The position numbers and the translations under genes were made by a program. The notes under the pieces are model-generated. The model worked only from the letters and a program-made list of their open reading frames with translations. It was not told the DNA's origin and made no database searches. Shown here piece after piece: positions 7,022 to 14,173 of a stretch of DNA of 44,215 nt. The DNA is taken from positions 1-44,215 of the forward strand of contig CAMNLM010000005.1 in NCBI GenBank assembly GCA_946543085.1. The letters are read 5' to 3'. Position 1 is the first letter of the stretch, and each line of letters begins with the position of its first letter. Source of the DNA: an uncultured Clostridia bacterium (GTDB lineage: Bacteria; Bacillota; Clostridia; Christensenellales; Aristaeellaceae).

Positions 7022-8392
7022 TCAGAACTCGCAGTTCATGGGCGTGCGCGCATACGGAATCACGTCGCGGATATTGTCCACCCCGGTGAGGTAGATCAGC
7101 AGGCGCTCGAAGCCCATGCCGAAGCCGGAGTGCGTGCAGCCGCCGAAGCGGCGCAGGTTCACGTACCAGTACATCTGCTCCTTGGAGATGCCCAGCTCGT
7201 CCATGCGCGCGGTCAGCCTCTCGCAGCGATCCTCTCTCTGGCTGCCGCCCATCAGCTCGCCCGCGCCGGGCACCAGCAGGTCGACCGCGGAGACCGTCTT
7301 GCCGTCGTCGTTCTGGTACATATAGAAAGCTTTGATGTCCTTCGGCCAGTTGTAGACGAAGACGGGGCTGTGGAAGTATTCCTCAGTGAGGTACTTCTCG
7401 TGCTCCTTGGCGGTGTCCTCGCCGTATTTCGGCTCGAACTGGAAGCGGTCCTTCACCTCGCGCAGGATGGTGATCGCCTCTTCATGCGTGATGCGCGCGC
7501 ATTTGGAGTCCTTGAGGGAGGTCAGCTTCTCCAGCAGACCGCTCTTGGTGAACTTGTCCAGGAAGGCCAGCTCGTCCGGGCACTTCTCCAGCACGGTGGA
7601 CACGATGTACTTCAGGAATTCTTCCTCGATGTCCATCAGCTGATGGATATCGCAGAAGGCGATCTCCGGCTCGATCATCCAGAACTCGGCCGCGTGGGTT
7701 TTCGTGTTGCTGTTCTCCGCGCGGAAGGTCGGGCCGAAGGTATAGACCTTGGAGAAGGCCAGGGCGAAGGTCTCCGCCTCCAGCTGACCGGTGACGGCCA
7801 GGGAAGTGGGCTTGCCGAAGAAATCCTCCGCCGGGTCCGCCTTCACGCCCTGGGGCAGGGTGGTCACGGTGAAGGTGTTGCCAGCGCCCTCGGCGTCGTT
7901 GGAGGTGATCAGCGGGGTGTGCACGTAGACATAGCCGCGGTCCTGGAAATAGGTGTGGATCGCCATGCTCGCCACGGAGCGCACGCGGAACACGGCCTGG
8001 AAGAGGCGGGTGCGCGGACGCAGGTAAGCGATCTCGCGCAGGAACTCCACGCTGTGGGCCTTGGGCTGGAGCGGGTAGTCCTCAGGGCAGTCGCCCTCCA
8101 GGGTGATGGAGGTGGCCTGGATCTCCGGCGTGGTGGGATCTTTATAAGAAGGCACAACCTTGCCGGTCACGGTCACGGCCGAGCCCACGTGCAGGGCGCT
8201 TACCTTCTCGTAGTCCGCGAGGGCGCTGTCGTAGACGACCTGCGGGTTCTTGAAGCAGGTGCCGTCGAAGAAATCAATGAAGCTGATATTCTTCTGCTTC
8301 CGGTGGTTGCGGATCCAGCCCTGCAGGCAGACCTCCTGTCCCTGGAGCTCCTCCAGCCGTTCCTTCAATTCGCGCGTGGTGATGATCTGCAT
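7022..8392 (-). CDS. asnS: Asparaginyl-tRNA synthetase
   Basis: AsnRS charges tRNA-Asn with asparagine. The 456-residue protein has an N-terminal OB-fold anticodon-binding domain (about 1-110: EVCLQGWIRNHRKQKNISF). The class II catalytic core follows: motif 2 near FGPTFRAENSNTKTHAAEFW and motif 3 at GFGMGFERLLIYLTG. The asparagine-type features place it with AsnRS rather than AspRS: FWMIEPEIAF and no bacterial AspRS insertion. GGAGGG lies upstream of the ATG. Transcription starts about 65 nt upstream from a clear promoter. No T-box leader is present. A terminator follows at 6862-6887. Confidence 0.97.
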   Translation of the reverse strand: MQIITTRELKERLEELQGQEVCLQGWIRNHRKQKNISFIDFFDGTCFKNPQVVYDSALADYEKVSALHVGSAVTVTGKVVPSYKDPTTPEIQATSITLEGDCPEDYPLQPKAHSVEFLREIAYLRPRTRLFQAVFRVRSVASMAIHTYFQDRGYVYVHTPLITSNDAEGAGNTFTVTTLPQGVKADPAEDFFGKPTSLAVTGQLEAETFALAFSKVYTFGPTFRAENSNTKTHAAEFWMIEPEIAFCDIHQLMDIEEEFLKYIVSTVLEKCPDELAFLDKFTKSGLLEKLTSLKDSKCARITHEEAITILREVKDRFQFEPKYGEDTAKEHEKYLTEEYFHSPVFVYNWPKDIKAFYMYQNDDGKTVSAVDLLVPGAGELMGGSQREDRCERLTARMDELGISKEQMYWYVNLRRFGGCTHSGFGMGFERLLIYLTGVDNIRDVIPYARTPMNCEF

Positions 8393-9002
8393 GACGTATC
8401 CCTCCGGGATTTTTTCTCATGTTTTTTCTCATGTAATGAGCCGCTGTCTGCGACAGGGGCTATTTTACCATCATCGGCATGGAAATGCAAGGCAAACGGA
8501 GAGATCGTCCCGGGAAGATGGGAATTTCCGCGTCTTCGGCCCGCGTTTGCGCGCCGCCTGCCGCCCTGTGCGCCTGAAGCCCGCCATCCGGAGCCGGCGC
8601 GGCGAGGCAGCCCCGGAGCGCGGCGGAAACCGGCCGTCCGGCCTCTTCCCCTTTCCCGTCCTCCGGTTCTCCCGTTCTCCCGGGAGTATGAATCCGCGCG
8701 CATGCATCGGACGGGAATCATCGGCCCGCAGCCGCTGCGCAGCGGTCTCTTTATTCTGGATTATTTGGAATTCTATGCAGGAAACCATCATTCTTTTCAT
8801 GAACAGCCAGGAACCGGGACGCGGGCAGGGGCAGGGCGCTGTTTTTATCATCATGAAACAGCTCTTTTCAGCCGCCTCTTCGTCTGCCGCAAGGTGATTT
8901 GCGCAATCTCCGCGCGGAGGCCCCGCCTTTCGCCGCAGCAAAAAACGGCATGACCGGAATCACGCCGCACAGGCCGGAACCATGGTTTTCAGCGGAGCCG
9001 CT
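8393..9002. other. Gene-free 610-bp stretch between ImmA-like gene and asnS
   Basis: Apart from the asnS promoter and leader I see only a 14-bp palindrome (CCGCTGCGCAGCGG near 8732) and an AT-richer patch around 8747-8800. Open frames on both strands overlap heavily, lack RBSs and show no family resemblance. It may be decayed DNA at the edge of the prophage remnant. Confidence 0.55.
8462..8490 (-). promoter_or_regulatory. Promoter of asnS
   Basis: On the minus strand TTGCAT (8485-8490), a 17-bp spacer and TAAAAT (8462-8467). The short leader contains two adjoining copies of a 12-mer (plus-strand TTTTTTCTCATG at 8410-8421 and 8422-8433) before the RBS. Confidence 0.75.
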
Positions 9003-9635
9003 TCACGCTCTTCCGCCCGTTTCCTGCCGGGCCGGGCCGGCGATGGCCAGATGCCTTGCCCGCCCCAGCGCCGCCGGGAGCAGCCTTCGCGCCGCCTCCT
9101 CCGCCGAGGGCAGGGCCGCCGGGGCGTCCTCCCCGTGCAGCGCCAGCCGGGCCGCCTCCCGCGAGATGCCGCAGAGGGCGGCCAGGGCGTCCGCCGTGAG
9201 CGCCGGGCCCAGCTCCTTCCGCAGCAGAGCGGGCAGACCGGGCGGACATAAAAGCGCGGCGGCAAATGCTTCCGCCTGCGCATCGTTGGCCGGTGATTCG
9301 CCCGCGTGGCCCAGCACCACATGGCCGAGCTCGTGCGCCACCGTGTGTCGGGCGCGCCCGGGATGCCCGCTTTCGCGATAAAGAATGAAAAGCATCTCGT
9401 GGCGGCCGTCCTCTGTCTGCGCCCGAAAAGTCTGGCCTTCCGCTTCCGGCGCGGTGTGCTGCAGCGCCTCCGCCGCACCGCCGTCCATGGCCGCGATCTC
9501 CTCGTAGGAGACGAGCATCACCATCCGGTGCAGCCGTTTGAACAGGTCCAGCGGCTCCACCGGCAGCTCGGCCCATTCGAGACGGTTCAGGCATTTGCAG
9601 GCGGCATCCGCGCCACGCAGTCGGTTTTCGTTCAT
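9003..9635 (-). CDS. ImmA/IrrE-family metallopeptidase
   Basis: A 210-residue zinc peptidase of the type that cleaves a partner XRE repressor to induce mobile elements. The HExxH motif is HELGH at 101-105, with E123 in AEAFAAALL as the likely third ligand. The N-terminus ends abruptly upstream of a helical domain (NRLEWAELPVEPLDLF). The start codon overlaps the stop of the XRE gene (ATGA), so the two are translationally coupled, as in ICEBs1 ImmR/ImmA. The downstream alanine-rich end is not conserved in the family. Function as an anti-repressor is inferred from context. Confidence 0.9.
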   Translation of the reverse strand: MNENRLRGADAACKCLNRLEWAELPVEPLDLFKRLHRMVMLVSYEEIAAMDGGAAEALQHTAPEAEGQTFRAQTEDGRHEMLFILYRESGHPGRARHTVAHELGHVVLGHAGESPANDAQAEAFAAALLCPPGLPALLRKELGPALTADALAALCGISREAARLALHGEDAPAALPSAEEAARRLLPAALGRARHLAIAGPARQETGGRA

Positions 9636-9952
9636 TCCAGTCCCTCGAAGGCGTGGGCGAACAGCGTGCGTCCCACCGCAAGCAGCTTTTCCTGTTCGTC
9701 CGGGGTCATCTGCGCAAACGCGCGGTTCATCACCTTGAGCGTGGACATGTCGGGCGAGGGCAGCTCGCCGCAGAGCTCATCCAGCGAAACGCCGAACATC
9801 TCGGCAATCGCGGTCAGCCTGTCCAGGCTCGGTTCCGCCAAGCCCTTCTCCCACTTGGATACGGCATTGACAGACACGCCGAAGATCTCGGCCAGGTCTC
9901 CCTGGCTCATCTTGCGGGCCTTGCGCAGGGTTCGGATATTGGGGCCTAACAT
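9632..9952 (-). CDS. XRE-family transcriptional repressor, phage-type
   Basis: A 106-residue protein with a Cro/cI helix-turn-helix at about residues 5-60 (IRTLRKARKMSQGDLAEIFG, then SVNAVSKWEKG). A short C-terminal region follows, without a peptidase domain. It is coupled to the ImmA-like gene by a 4-nt overlap and diverges from the phage-type genes. The palindrome at 10051-10071 is its most likely operator. The ATG has GAGGTGATGCG upstream. Confidence 0.92.
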   Translation of the reverse strand: MLGPNIRTLRKARKMSQGDLAEIFGVSVNAVSKWEKGLAEPSLDRLTAIAEMFGVSLDELCGELPSPDMSTLKVMNRAFAQMTPDEQEKLLAVGRTLFAHAFEGLE

Positions 9953-9999
9953 CGCATCACCTCGTTTTTTTCATGAAAGCGTGCATGAAAAGAACCTCC

Positions 10000-10033
10000 C
10001 TGATTGAATATTATACACAATTTGTCAAAAGAA
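10000..10033 (-). promoter_or_regulatory. Promoter of the XRE/ImmA pair
   Basis: On the minus strand TTGATT (about 10028-10033), a 16-bp spacer and a perfect TATAAT (about 10006-10011). A TTGACA hexamer lies inside the spacer, too close to the -10 to be its -35. The leader carries GGGAGG near 9995-10001. Confidence 0.6.
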
Positions 10034-10047
10034 TCAAGAAGGGGGTC

Positions 10048-10076
10048 TTGACATCAACCGAAAGTTGATGTATGAT
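10048..10076 (+). promoter_or_regulatory. Rightward phage-type promoter with palindromic operator
   Basis: A consensus TTGACA (10048-10053), a 17-bp spacer and TATGAT (10071-10076). The spacer is almost filled by a perfect inverted repeat, ACATCAAC-cgaaa-GTTGATGT (10051-10071). A repressor bound there would block RNA polymerase. The divergent XRE protein is the obvious candidate. Confidence 0.85.
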
Positions 10077-10144
10077 CGTCTTGCAGCAGCGAACATATAT
10101 TCGTGTTTCGCTGAGAAACGAAAGGAGCGTGAAGCAAAGAGACC

Positions 10145-10543
10145 ATGACAGACCTGGAGTGTTTGAACCAGTACCGCTCAAAGGCGCGGGAATCCAAGGC
10201 GCTGGAGGCCGCCATCGACCACCTGGTGGAGCTGATGGGCCCGCAGGCGCTCGCCGCGCGAACCGGCGCGCGCGGCACGAACGAGCCGAAGTATGCCCAT
10301 CTGCAGCACCTGGACACCTTCCGGACCCAGTTTGAGGAGAACCGGGCATCCATGGAGGCCCTGCGGCCCCAGCTGGAGCGCATCATGCTGCGCGCGCCAA
10401 ACCGGCGCAACCGGGCCATCCTCATGGAGTATTACGGGTTCGGCGCGAAGAATGACGACATCGCCCTCGCCGTCGGCCTCTCCCCGCGCCACGTTCGCCG
10501 CATCTGCGAAGAATTCACCCGTGAGTTGGTGAATGAGGCATGA
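10145..10543 (+). CDS. Phage-type transcriptional regulator, sigma-region-4-like HTH
   Basis: A 132-residue protein with a helical N-terminus and a C-terminal helix-turn-helix (about 95-128: RAILMEYYGFGAKNDDIALA, then GLSPRHVRRICEEF). It resembles ArpU/DUF1492-type late regulators that precede terminase genes in Firmicutes phages. AAAGGAG is 17 nt from the ATG, unusually far; a weaker AGAGA lies closer. Its stop overlaps the next start (ATGA). Activation of the terminase-portal genes is inferred from position. Confidence 0.7.
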   Translation: MTDLECLNQYRSKARESKALEAAIDHLVELMGPQALAARTGARGTNEPKYAHLQHLDTFRTQFEENRASMEALRPQLERIMLRAPNRRNRAILMEYYGFGAKNDDIALAVGLSPRHVRRICEEFTRELVNEA

Positions 10544-10869
10544 CCGAATGCGAAAGAGACCCCACCATCGCCCAGCCGGACGAGGTGCTGCGCGTGATGA
10601 CCGCCATTCTGCGCGGCGAGAGCATGGAGGAAGCCGGCGTGAAGACCGCCGAGCGCTACAAAGCCGCCGAACTGCTCGGCAGGCATTACGGCCTCTTTGA
10701 GCGCCGGGAGGCCCCCGGCGCCGACCTCCAGCGCGTCTCCCGGGAGATCGGGCAGATGCTCGCGGAGCTGGCCGGAGCAGGAAACAGCGCGGAAGCCGAA
10801 CAGGCCGGACAGGCAGCAAAGGATTCAAAAGATACAGAAAATGCAGACGGAGCAGAAGATGAATCGTGA
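10540..10869 (+). CDS. Terminase small subunit-like protein
   Basis: 109 residues. The central part, AERYKAAELLGRHYGLFERR (about 38-57), matches the C-terminal pattern of phage terminase small subunits, which bind packaging sites and load the large subunit. The usual N-terminal helix-turn-helix is short or degenerate (DEVLRVMTAILRGESMEEAG), and the end is acidic and low-complexity. It overlaps the preceding stop by 4 nt and the large-subunit start by 11 nt. The assignment rests on this motif plus its position before TerL. Confidence 0.78.
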   Translation: MTECERDPTIAQPDEVLRVMTAILRGESMEEAGVKTAERYKAAELLGRHYGLFERREAPGADLQRVSREIGQMLAELAGAGNSAEAEQAGQAAKDSKDTENADGAEDES

Positions 10870-12139
10870 AGCGCTGGCCCTGCTCGCCGGGCATCCCGCC
10901 GCCGTGGGCCGGCTGTGCGGCTTCACCCGCCTCACCGACGGCCTGCACGGCGTCTGGCTGCGGCAGATGCTCCTGGGGCATGAGGACATGACCCTCCTCG
11001 CCCACCGCGGCAGCTACAAGACCACCTGCCTCTCGCTGGCCATGGCGCTGACCCTCGCCCTCCTGCCGGAGAAGAACCTCCTCTTCCTGCGCAAGACGGA
11101 CGGCGACGTCCGCGAGGTCATCGCGCAGACCGCCTCCCTCCTGCGCCACCCGGCCCTGCGCGAGCTGACCGCGCGGGTCTGGGGCGAGCCCGTCACCCTC
11201 GTCCGCGCCACGGAGGACACCCTCGTCACCAGCGTCTACCTCACGCCCCGCGGCGCGCCGCAGCTGCGCGGCCAGGGCATCGGCGGCAGCCTCACCGGGA
11301 AGCACACCGACCTCATCTTCACGGACGACATCGTGAACCTGACCGACCGGCTGAGCGAGGCCGAGCGGACGCGCACGCGCACAGTCTACCAGGAGCTGCA
11401 GAACATCCGCAACCGCGGCGGACGGCTGATCAACACCGGCACGCCCTGGCACCCGGAGGACGCCATCTCCCTGATGCCCGCGCCCCAGCGCTTCGACTGC
11501 TACCAGACCGGGCTGATCCCGCCGGAGGAGCTGCGGAGGCTGCGCGCGGCGATGAGCCCAAGCCTCTTCGCCGCGAACTACGAGCTGCGGCACATTGCGG
11601 AGCGCGACGCGCTTTTCACGTTCACCCCGCCGACGACGGAGGACGCCGGCCGCCTGCGCGACGGCATCGCCCACGTGGACGCGGGCTATGGCGGCAGCGA
11701 CTGCACCGCGCTGACCTGCGGGCGGTTCGACGGCGAGCGGCTGTACCTCTACGGGCGGCTCTGGCACGCCCACGTCAGCGACTGTCTGGAGGAGATCGCC
11801 GCCGCGTGCGGACGCCTGCTCTGCGGCCCGCTGTGGATGGAGACCAACGGCGACAAGGGGTATCTCGCAAGGGAGGCCCGGCGGATGGGGCTTGCCGTGC
11901 ATCCATATGCCGAGCGGATGAACAAGCAGATCAAGATCAGCACCTATCTGCGCGCCTGGTGGCCGCTGGTGACGCTGCTGGAGGGCACCGACCCGGAGTG
12001 GGTGAGGCAGATTGTGGGGTATACGCCCCAGGCGGAGCATGATGACGCGGCGGACAGCGCGGCCTCGCTGGTGAGGGGATTGAGGCTGGGCGGCGCCCCA
12101 CCCCCGGCCCCTCCCCGCAAGCGGGGAGGGGAGGAATAA
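10859..12139 (+). CDS. Phage terminase large subunit
   Basis: The DNA-packaging ATPase/nuclease. From the ATG at 10859 (GGAG six bases upstream) it has 426 residues. ATPase: Walker A-like HRGSYKTT at 49-56, Walker B DLIFTDD at 151-157, coupling motif INTGTPWH at 191-198. RNase H-like nuclease: D274 in HVDAGYGG, E328 in WMETNGDKGY, and D395/D396 in HDDAADS. All key residues look intact. Residues 411-426 (GGAPPPAPPRKRGGEE) are encoded by the REP-like palindrome at 12108-12131, so the original C-terminus was probably replaced or extended. The portal gene follows after 120 nt. Confidence 0.93.
   Translation: MNREALALLAGHPAAVGRLCGFTRLTDGLHGVWLRQMLLGHEDMTLLAHRGSYKTTCLSLAMALTLALLPEKNLLFLRKTDGDVREVIAQTASLLRHPALRELTARVWGEPVTLVRATEDTLVTSVYLTPRGAPQLRGQGIGGSLTGKHTDLIFTDDIVNLTDRLSEAERTRTRTVYQELQNIRNRGGRLINTGTPWHPEDAISLMPAPQRFDCYQTGLIPPEELRRLRAAMSPSLFAANYELRHIAERDALFTFTPPTTEDAGRLRDGIAHVDAGYGGSDCTALTCGRFDGERLYLYGRLWHAHVSDCLEEIAAACGRLLCGPLWMETNGDKGYLAREARRMGLAVHPYAERMNKQIKISTYLRAWWPLVTLLEGTDPEWVRQIVGYTPQAEHDDAADSAASLVRGLRLGGAPPPAPPRKRGGEE
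12108..12131 (+). repeat. REP-like GC-rich palindrome, copy 2 (inside the terminase 3' end)
   Basis: Arms CCCCTCCCCGC and GCGGGGAGGGG around AA, preceded by GCCCCACCCCCGG. It is read in frame as the last codons of the terminase large subunit. Confidence 0.88.
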
Positions 12140-12223
12140 CTCCTGCGGAGGGCCATTCCCAGACTGCCACCATGATGAAAGCACACACTGGGCTGCCCTG
12201 TCCAGGCACTCCTGCGGAGGGCC
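12139..12223. repeat. 16-bp direct repeat pair
   Basis: ACTCCTGCGGAGGGCC occurs at 12139-12154 and 12208-12223 in the 120-bp gap between terminase and portal. Each copy contains a small CTCC-TGC-GGAG hairpin. No ORF or promoter is evident in the gap. Confidence 0.8.
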
Positions 12224-12259
12224 GCTGCGTTCCGCTTGAACCATCGAAAGGAGAGTTTC

Positions 12260-13621
12260 ATGTACCATACACCGATGACCTATCAGACCTACCTGGCCGC
12301 TGAGGATAAGGGCAGGTGCCTGCTCCAGGGCGTGCAGGCGTACAAGGCGTCGCCGTTCTTCCGCCTGGGGCTGCAGGCGACCGCCTACTTCCGCGGAGAG
12401 AATCCCGCGGTCGCGCAGAAGACCGTGCTCCGCGCGTCCAAGATCGAGAGCACGGACGCCTCGGGCCGCCGCCGCTCCCGCACGCGCATGCGGGACGTGG
12501 TCGGCAACCGTGTCGCCTCCGGCTTCTTCGCCCGTTTCGTGACCCAGCAGGCGCAGTATCTCCTCGGCAACGGCGTCACCATCGGCGGCGAGGGCGTCAA
12601 GGCGAAGCTCGGCATGGACTTCGACCTCACCCTCGCGCGCATGGGCGAGAAGGCCCTGCTCCACGGCGTGTGCTGGGGCTACTGGAACGCCGACCACGTG
12701 GAGATCGTGGAGGCTGTGCGCGACCCGTATTCCGGCTTCTTCCCGCTGATCGACGAGACCGGCGGCGAGACGCGCATGGGCGTGCAGTTCTGGCAGCTGG
12801 ACGCGCGCGCCCCCCTGTGCCTGCGCGTGTTCGAGCCGCAGGGCGTCTCCCTCTGGCGCGAGGAGAAGGGCGTTCTGCTGCCCCTGGAGCCCTTCCGCCC
12901 CTATCGCCTCATCCGCCGGGAGAGCGTGCTCGGCACGGAGATGATCGCGGAGGCCGTGAAGGCGCTGCCGCTCGTGCCCTTCTGGGCCAACGAGGAGCGC
13001 CGCAGCGAGCTGACGCCCGCCATCCGCTCCAAGATCGACTGCTACGACCGCATCCTCTCGGACTTCGCCGACAACCTCGACCGCGCCAACGACGTCTACT
13101 GGGTGCTGAACAACTTCGGCGGCACGGTGGACGACATCGCGGAGGTGCTGGAGACCATCCAGAAGCTGAAGGCCGTGACGAGCCTCTCCGACGGCACGGG
13201 CACCACCGCCACCGCCGAGCCGCACACCATCAGCGTGCCCTATGAGGCGCGACAGGCCGCCCTGAAGCTGCTGGAGAAGTCCCTCTACCAGGACTACATG
13301 GCCCTCAACATGGACGAGATCACCGGCGGCGGGCTGACGAATGTCGCCATCCGCGCCGCCTGCGCGAACCTCGACCTGAAGGCCAACCGCTTCGAGTGGC
13401 AGGCCTACGCCTTCGTGCGCGGCCTGCTCGCCCTGCTGGACGCGGACACCGAGTCCGTCCGCTTCACCCGCCAGACCATCGCCGACGAGAGCGAGATCAT
13501 CCGCAACATCCAGGTCATGCGCGGCGACATCGACCGCGTCACCGCCCTGCGCCTGAACCCGTACCTCCAGCCGGAGGAGGTCGAGGCGATGGTGTGCGGT
13601 AGGGAGAAGAGGGGGGCGTAA
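12260..13621 (+). CDS. Phage portal protein, SPP1 gp6-like
   Basis: The portal forms the ring through which terminase pumps DNA. The start is the ATG at 12260 with AAAGGAG 6 nt upstream, giving 453 residues. The family resemblance is to the SPP1 gp6-type portal: an N-terminal region with a conserved N-N-type segment (RMRDVVGNRVASGFFARFV), a mid segment LIRRESVLGTEMIAEAVKAL, then NVYWVLNNFGGTVDDIAEVL-like stem helices and a C-terminal EIIRNIQVM region. The length fits the family. It is the last phage gene: a terminator follows and no head-maturation or capsid genes are present. Confidence 0.9.
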   Translation: MYHTPMTYQTYLAAEDKGRCLLQGVQAYKASPFFRLGLQATAYFRGENPAVAQKTVLRASKIESTDASGRRRSRTRMRDVVGNRVASGFFARFVTQQAQYLLGNGVTIGGEGVKAKLGMDFDLTLARMGEKALLHGVCWGYWNADHVEIVEAVRDPYSGFFPLIDETGGETRMGVQFWQLDARAPLCLRVFEPQGVSLWREEKGVLLPLEPFRPYRLIRRESVLGTEMIAEAVKALPLVPFWANEERRSELTPAIRSKIDCYDRILSDFADNLDRANDVYWVLNNFGGTVDDIAEVLETIQKLKAVTSLSDGTGTTATAEPHTISVPYEARQAALKLLEKSLYQDYMALNMDEITGGGLTNVAIRAACANLDLKANRFEWQAYAFVRGLLALLDADTESVRFTRQTIADESEIIRNIQVMRGDIDRVTALRLNPYLQPEEVEAMVCGREKRGA

Positions 13622-13637
13622 ACAAACAGCCAAGGAA

Positions 13638-13685
13638 AAACCGTCTGCCAGGATTGTTCACCGGCAGGCGGTTTATTTGCTTTCT
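13638..13685 (+). terminator. Terminator after the portal gene
   Basis: AAACCGTCTGCC (13638-13649) pairs with GGCAGGCGGTTT (13663-13674) with one G-U pair. ATTTGCTTTCTT follows. Confidence 0.75.
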
Positions 13686-13712
13686 TACACAGGCGGTTTA
13701 TTTGCTTTCTTA
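13665..13712. repeat. 25-bp-period direct repeat overlapping an XRE stop codon
   Basis: CAGGCGGTTTATTTGCTTTC plus TTA occurs at 13665-13687 and again at 13690-13712. The first copy forms the right arm and T-rich tail of the portal terminator. The second runs into the stop codon of the minus-strand XRE gene. Confidence 0.85.
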
Positions 13713-14018
13713 TTTGCTTTTGAACACGCGGATCAGGTGCGCCAGAACTTCCTTCTCCTCCGCCGAGAGCGCGCACCAGTCATTAAACATCTGCCGCTGC
13801 TCCTCGCTCAGCTCGACGCTCTCTCCCTCTGAGAAGAACTGCGCAAGCGTGATGCCGAAACCTTTGCAGATGCTTTCTAAAGTTGAAATAGAAGGCATTG
13901 TATTCCGGACAAAAATATTGGCAATTGTGGACTGTGATAAGCCGGACGCAATGGCAAGTCGGTATTCGCTCCACTGGCGCTCCTGCATAAGTTCGCAAAT
14001 ACGTGCTTTTGCGTCCAT
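13710..14018 (-). CDS. XRE-family helix-turn-helix regulator
   Basis: 102 residues with a Cro/cI HTH at about 4-60 (ICELMQERQWSEYRLAIASG, then LSQSTIANIF) and a short charged C-terminal helix. It is the first gene of a markedly AT-rich stretch. It diverges from the secreted unknown at 14174, with inverted repeats between them (14060-14076). GAAAGGAGTGG lies upstream of the ATG. Its tail was probably changed by the 25-bp duplication. It likely controls its own promoter and perhaps the neighbouring genes. Confidence 0.9.
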   Translation of the reverse strand: MDAKARICELMQERQWSEYRLAIASGLSQSTIANIFVRNTMPSISTLESICKGFGITLAQFFSEGESVELSEEQRQMFNDWCALSAEEKEVLAHLIRVFKSK

Positions 14019-14059
14019 GGTTTCACCACTCCTTTCAGTAAGATTCTAATACTCAAGTG

Positions 14060-14076
14060 AGAACCGAAAAAGTTCT
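14060..14076. promoter_or_regulatory. Candidate operator of the AT-rich island XRE protein
   Basis: An inverted repeat AGAAC-cgaaaaa-GTTCT. Its core AACCGAAA...GTT resembles the centre of the operator at 10051-10071. A second, wider inverted pair ACTCAA (14051) / TTGAGT (14102) brackets the region. Confidence 0.45.
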
Positions 14077-14084
14077 ATTTTGTA

Positions 14085-14113
14085 TTGAATTTATAGTTCA
14101 TTTGAGTTATAAT
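14085..14113 (+). promoter_or_regulatory. Promoter of the secreted unknown at 14174
   Basis: TTGAAT (14085-14090), a 17-bp spacer and a perfect TATAAT (14108-14113), followed 60 bp later by GGGAGG and the ATG. Confidence 0.75.
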
Positions 14114-14173
14114 GTGTAAGTCGACAAAGGTATGCCATATTCATTCAATCAACAACGTTAGGGAGGAAACACT

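Larger units (their letters stand above)
9003..13687. mobile_element. Prophage remnant: lysogeny control, terminase and portal only
   Basis: An ImmA-like peptidase and XRE repressor (minus) diverge from a phage-type regulator, TerS, TerL and portal (plus) across a promoter with a palindromic operator. After the portal gene a terminator ends the module. No protease, capsid, tail, lysis or integrase genes follow. The base composition resembles the host, so the remnant is probably old or domesticated. Exact ends were not found; a 25-bp direct repeat lies at the right edge (13665-13712). Confidence 0.75.

Noticed and set aside
8731-8746. Terminator at the GCCGCTGCGCAGCGGT palindrome
   Set aside because: The stem is only 5 bp once a loop is allowed, the T-tract is interrupted and no gene lies upstream on that strand.
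8393-8800. T-box riboswitch upstream of asnS
   Set aside because: No T-box consensus (AGGGTGGNACCGCG-like) or specifier stem is visible, and the promoter lies only about 65 nt from the start codon.
8471-8941. 156-codon minus-strand frame as a gene
   Set aside because: Overlapped by equally long frames on the other strand, no RBS, Arg-rich nonsense composition and no motif. It also covers the asnS promoter.
10697-10858. Longer terminase large subunit starting at 10697
   Set aside because: The extension overlaps the small-subunit gene in another frame. ATG 10859 has GGAG at good spacing and a natural start.
10178-13633. A 1151-codon open frame on the minus strand across the phage genes
   Set aside because: It is antisense to four genes with clear motifs, has a repetitive Ala/Gly/His/Arg composition typical of GC-rich shadow frames, and shows no RBS or domain.
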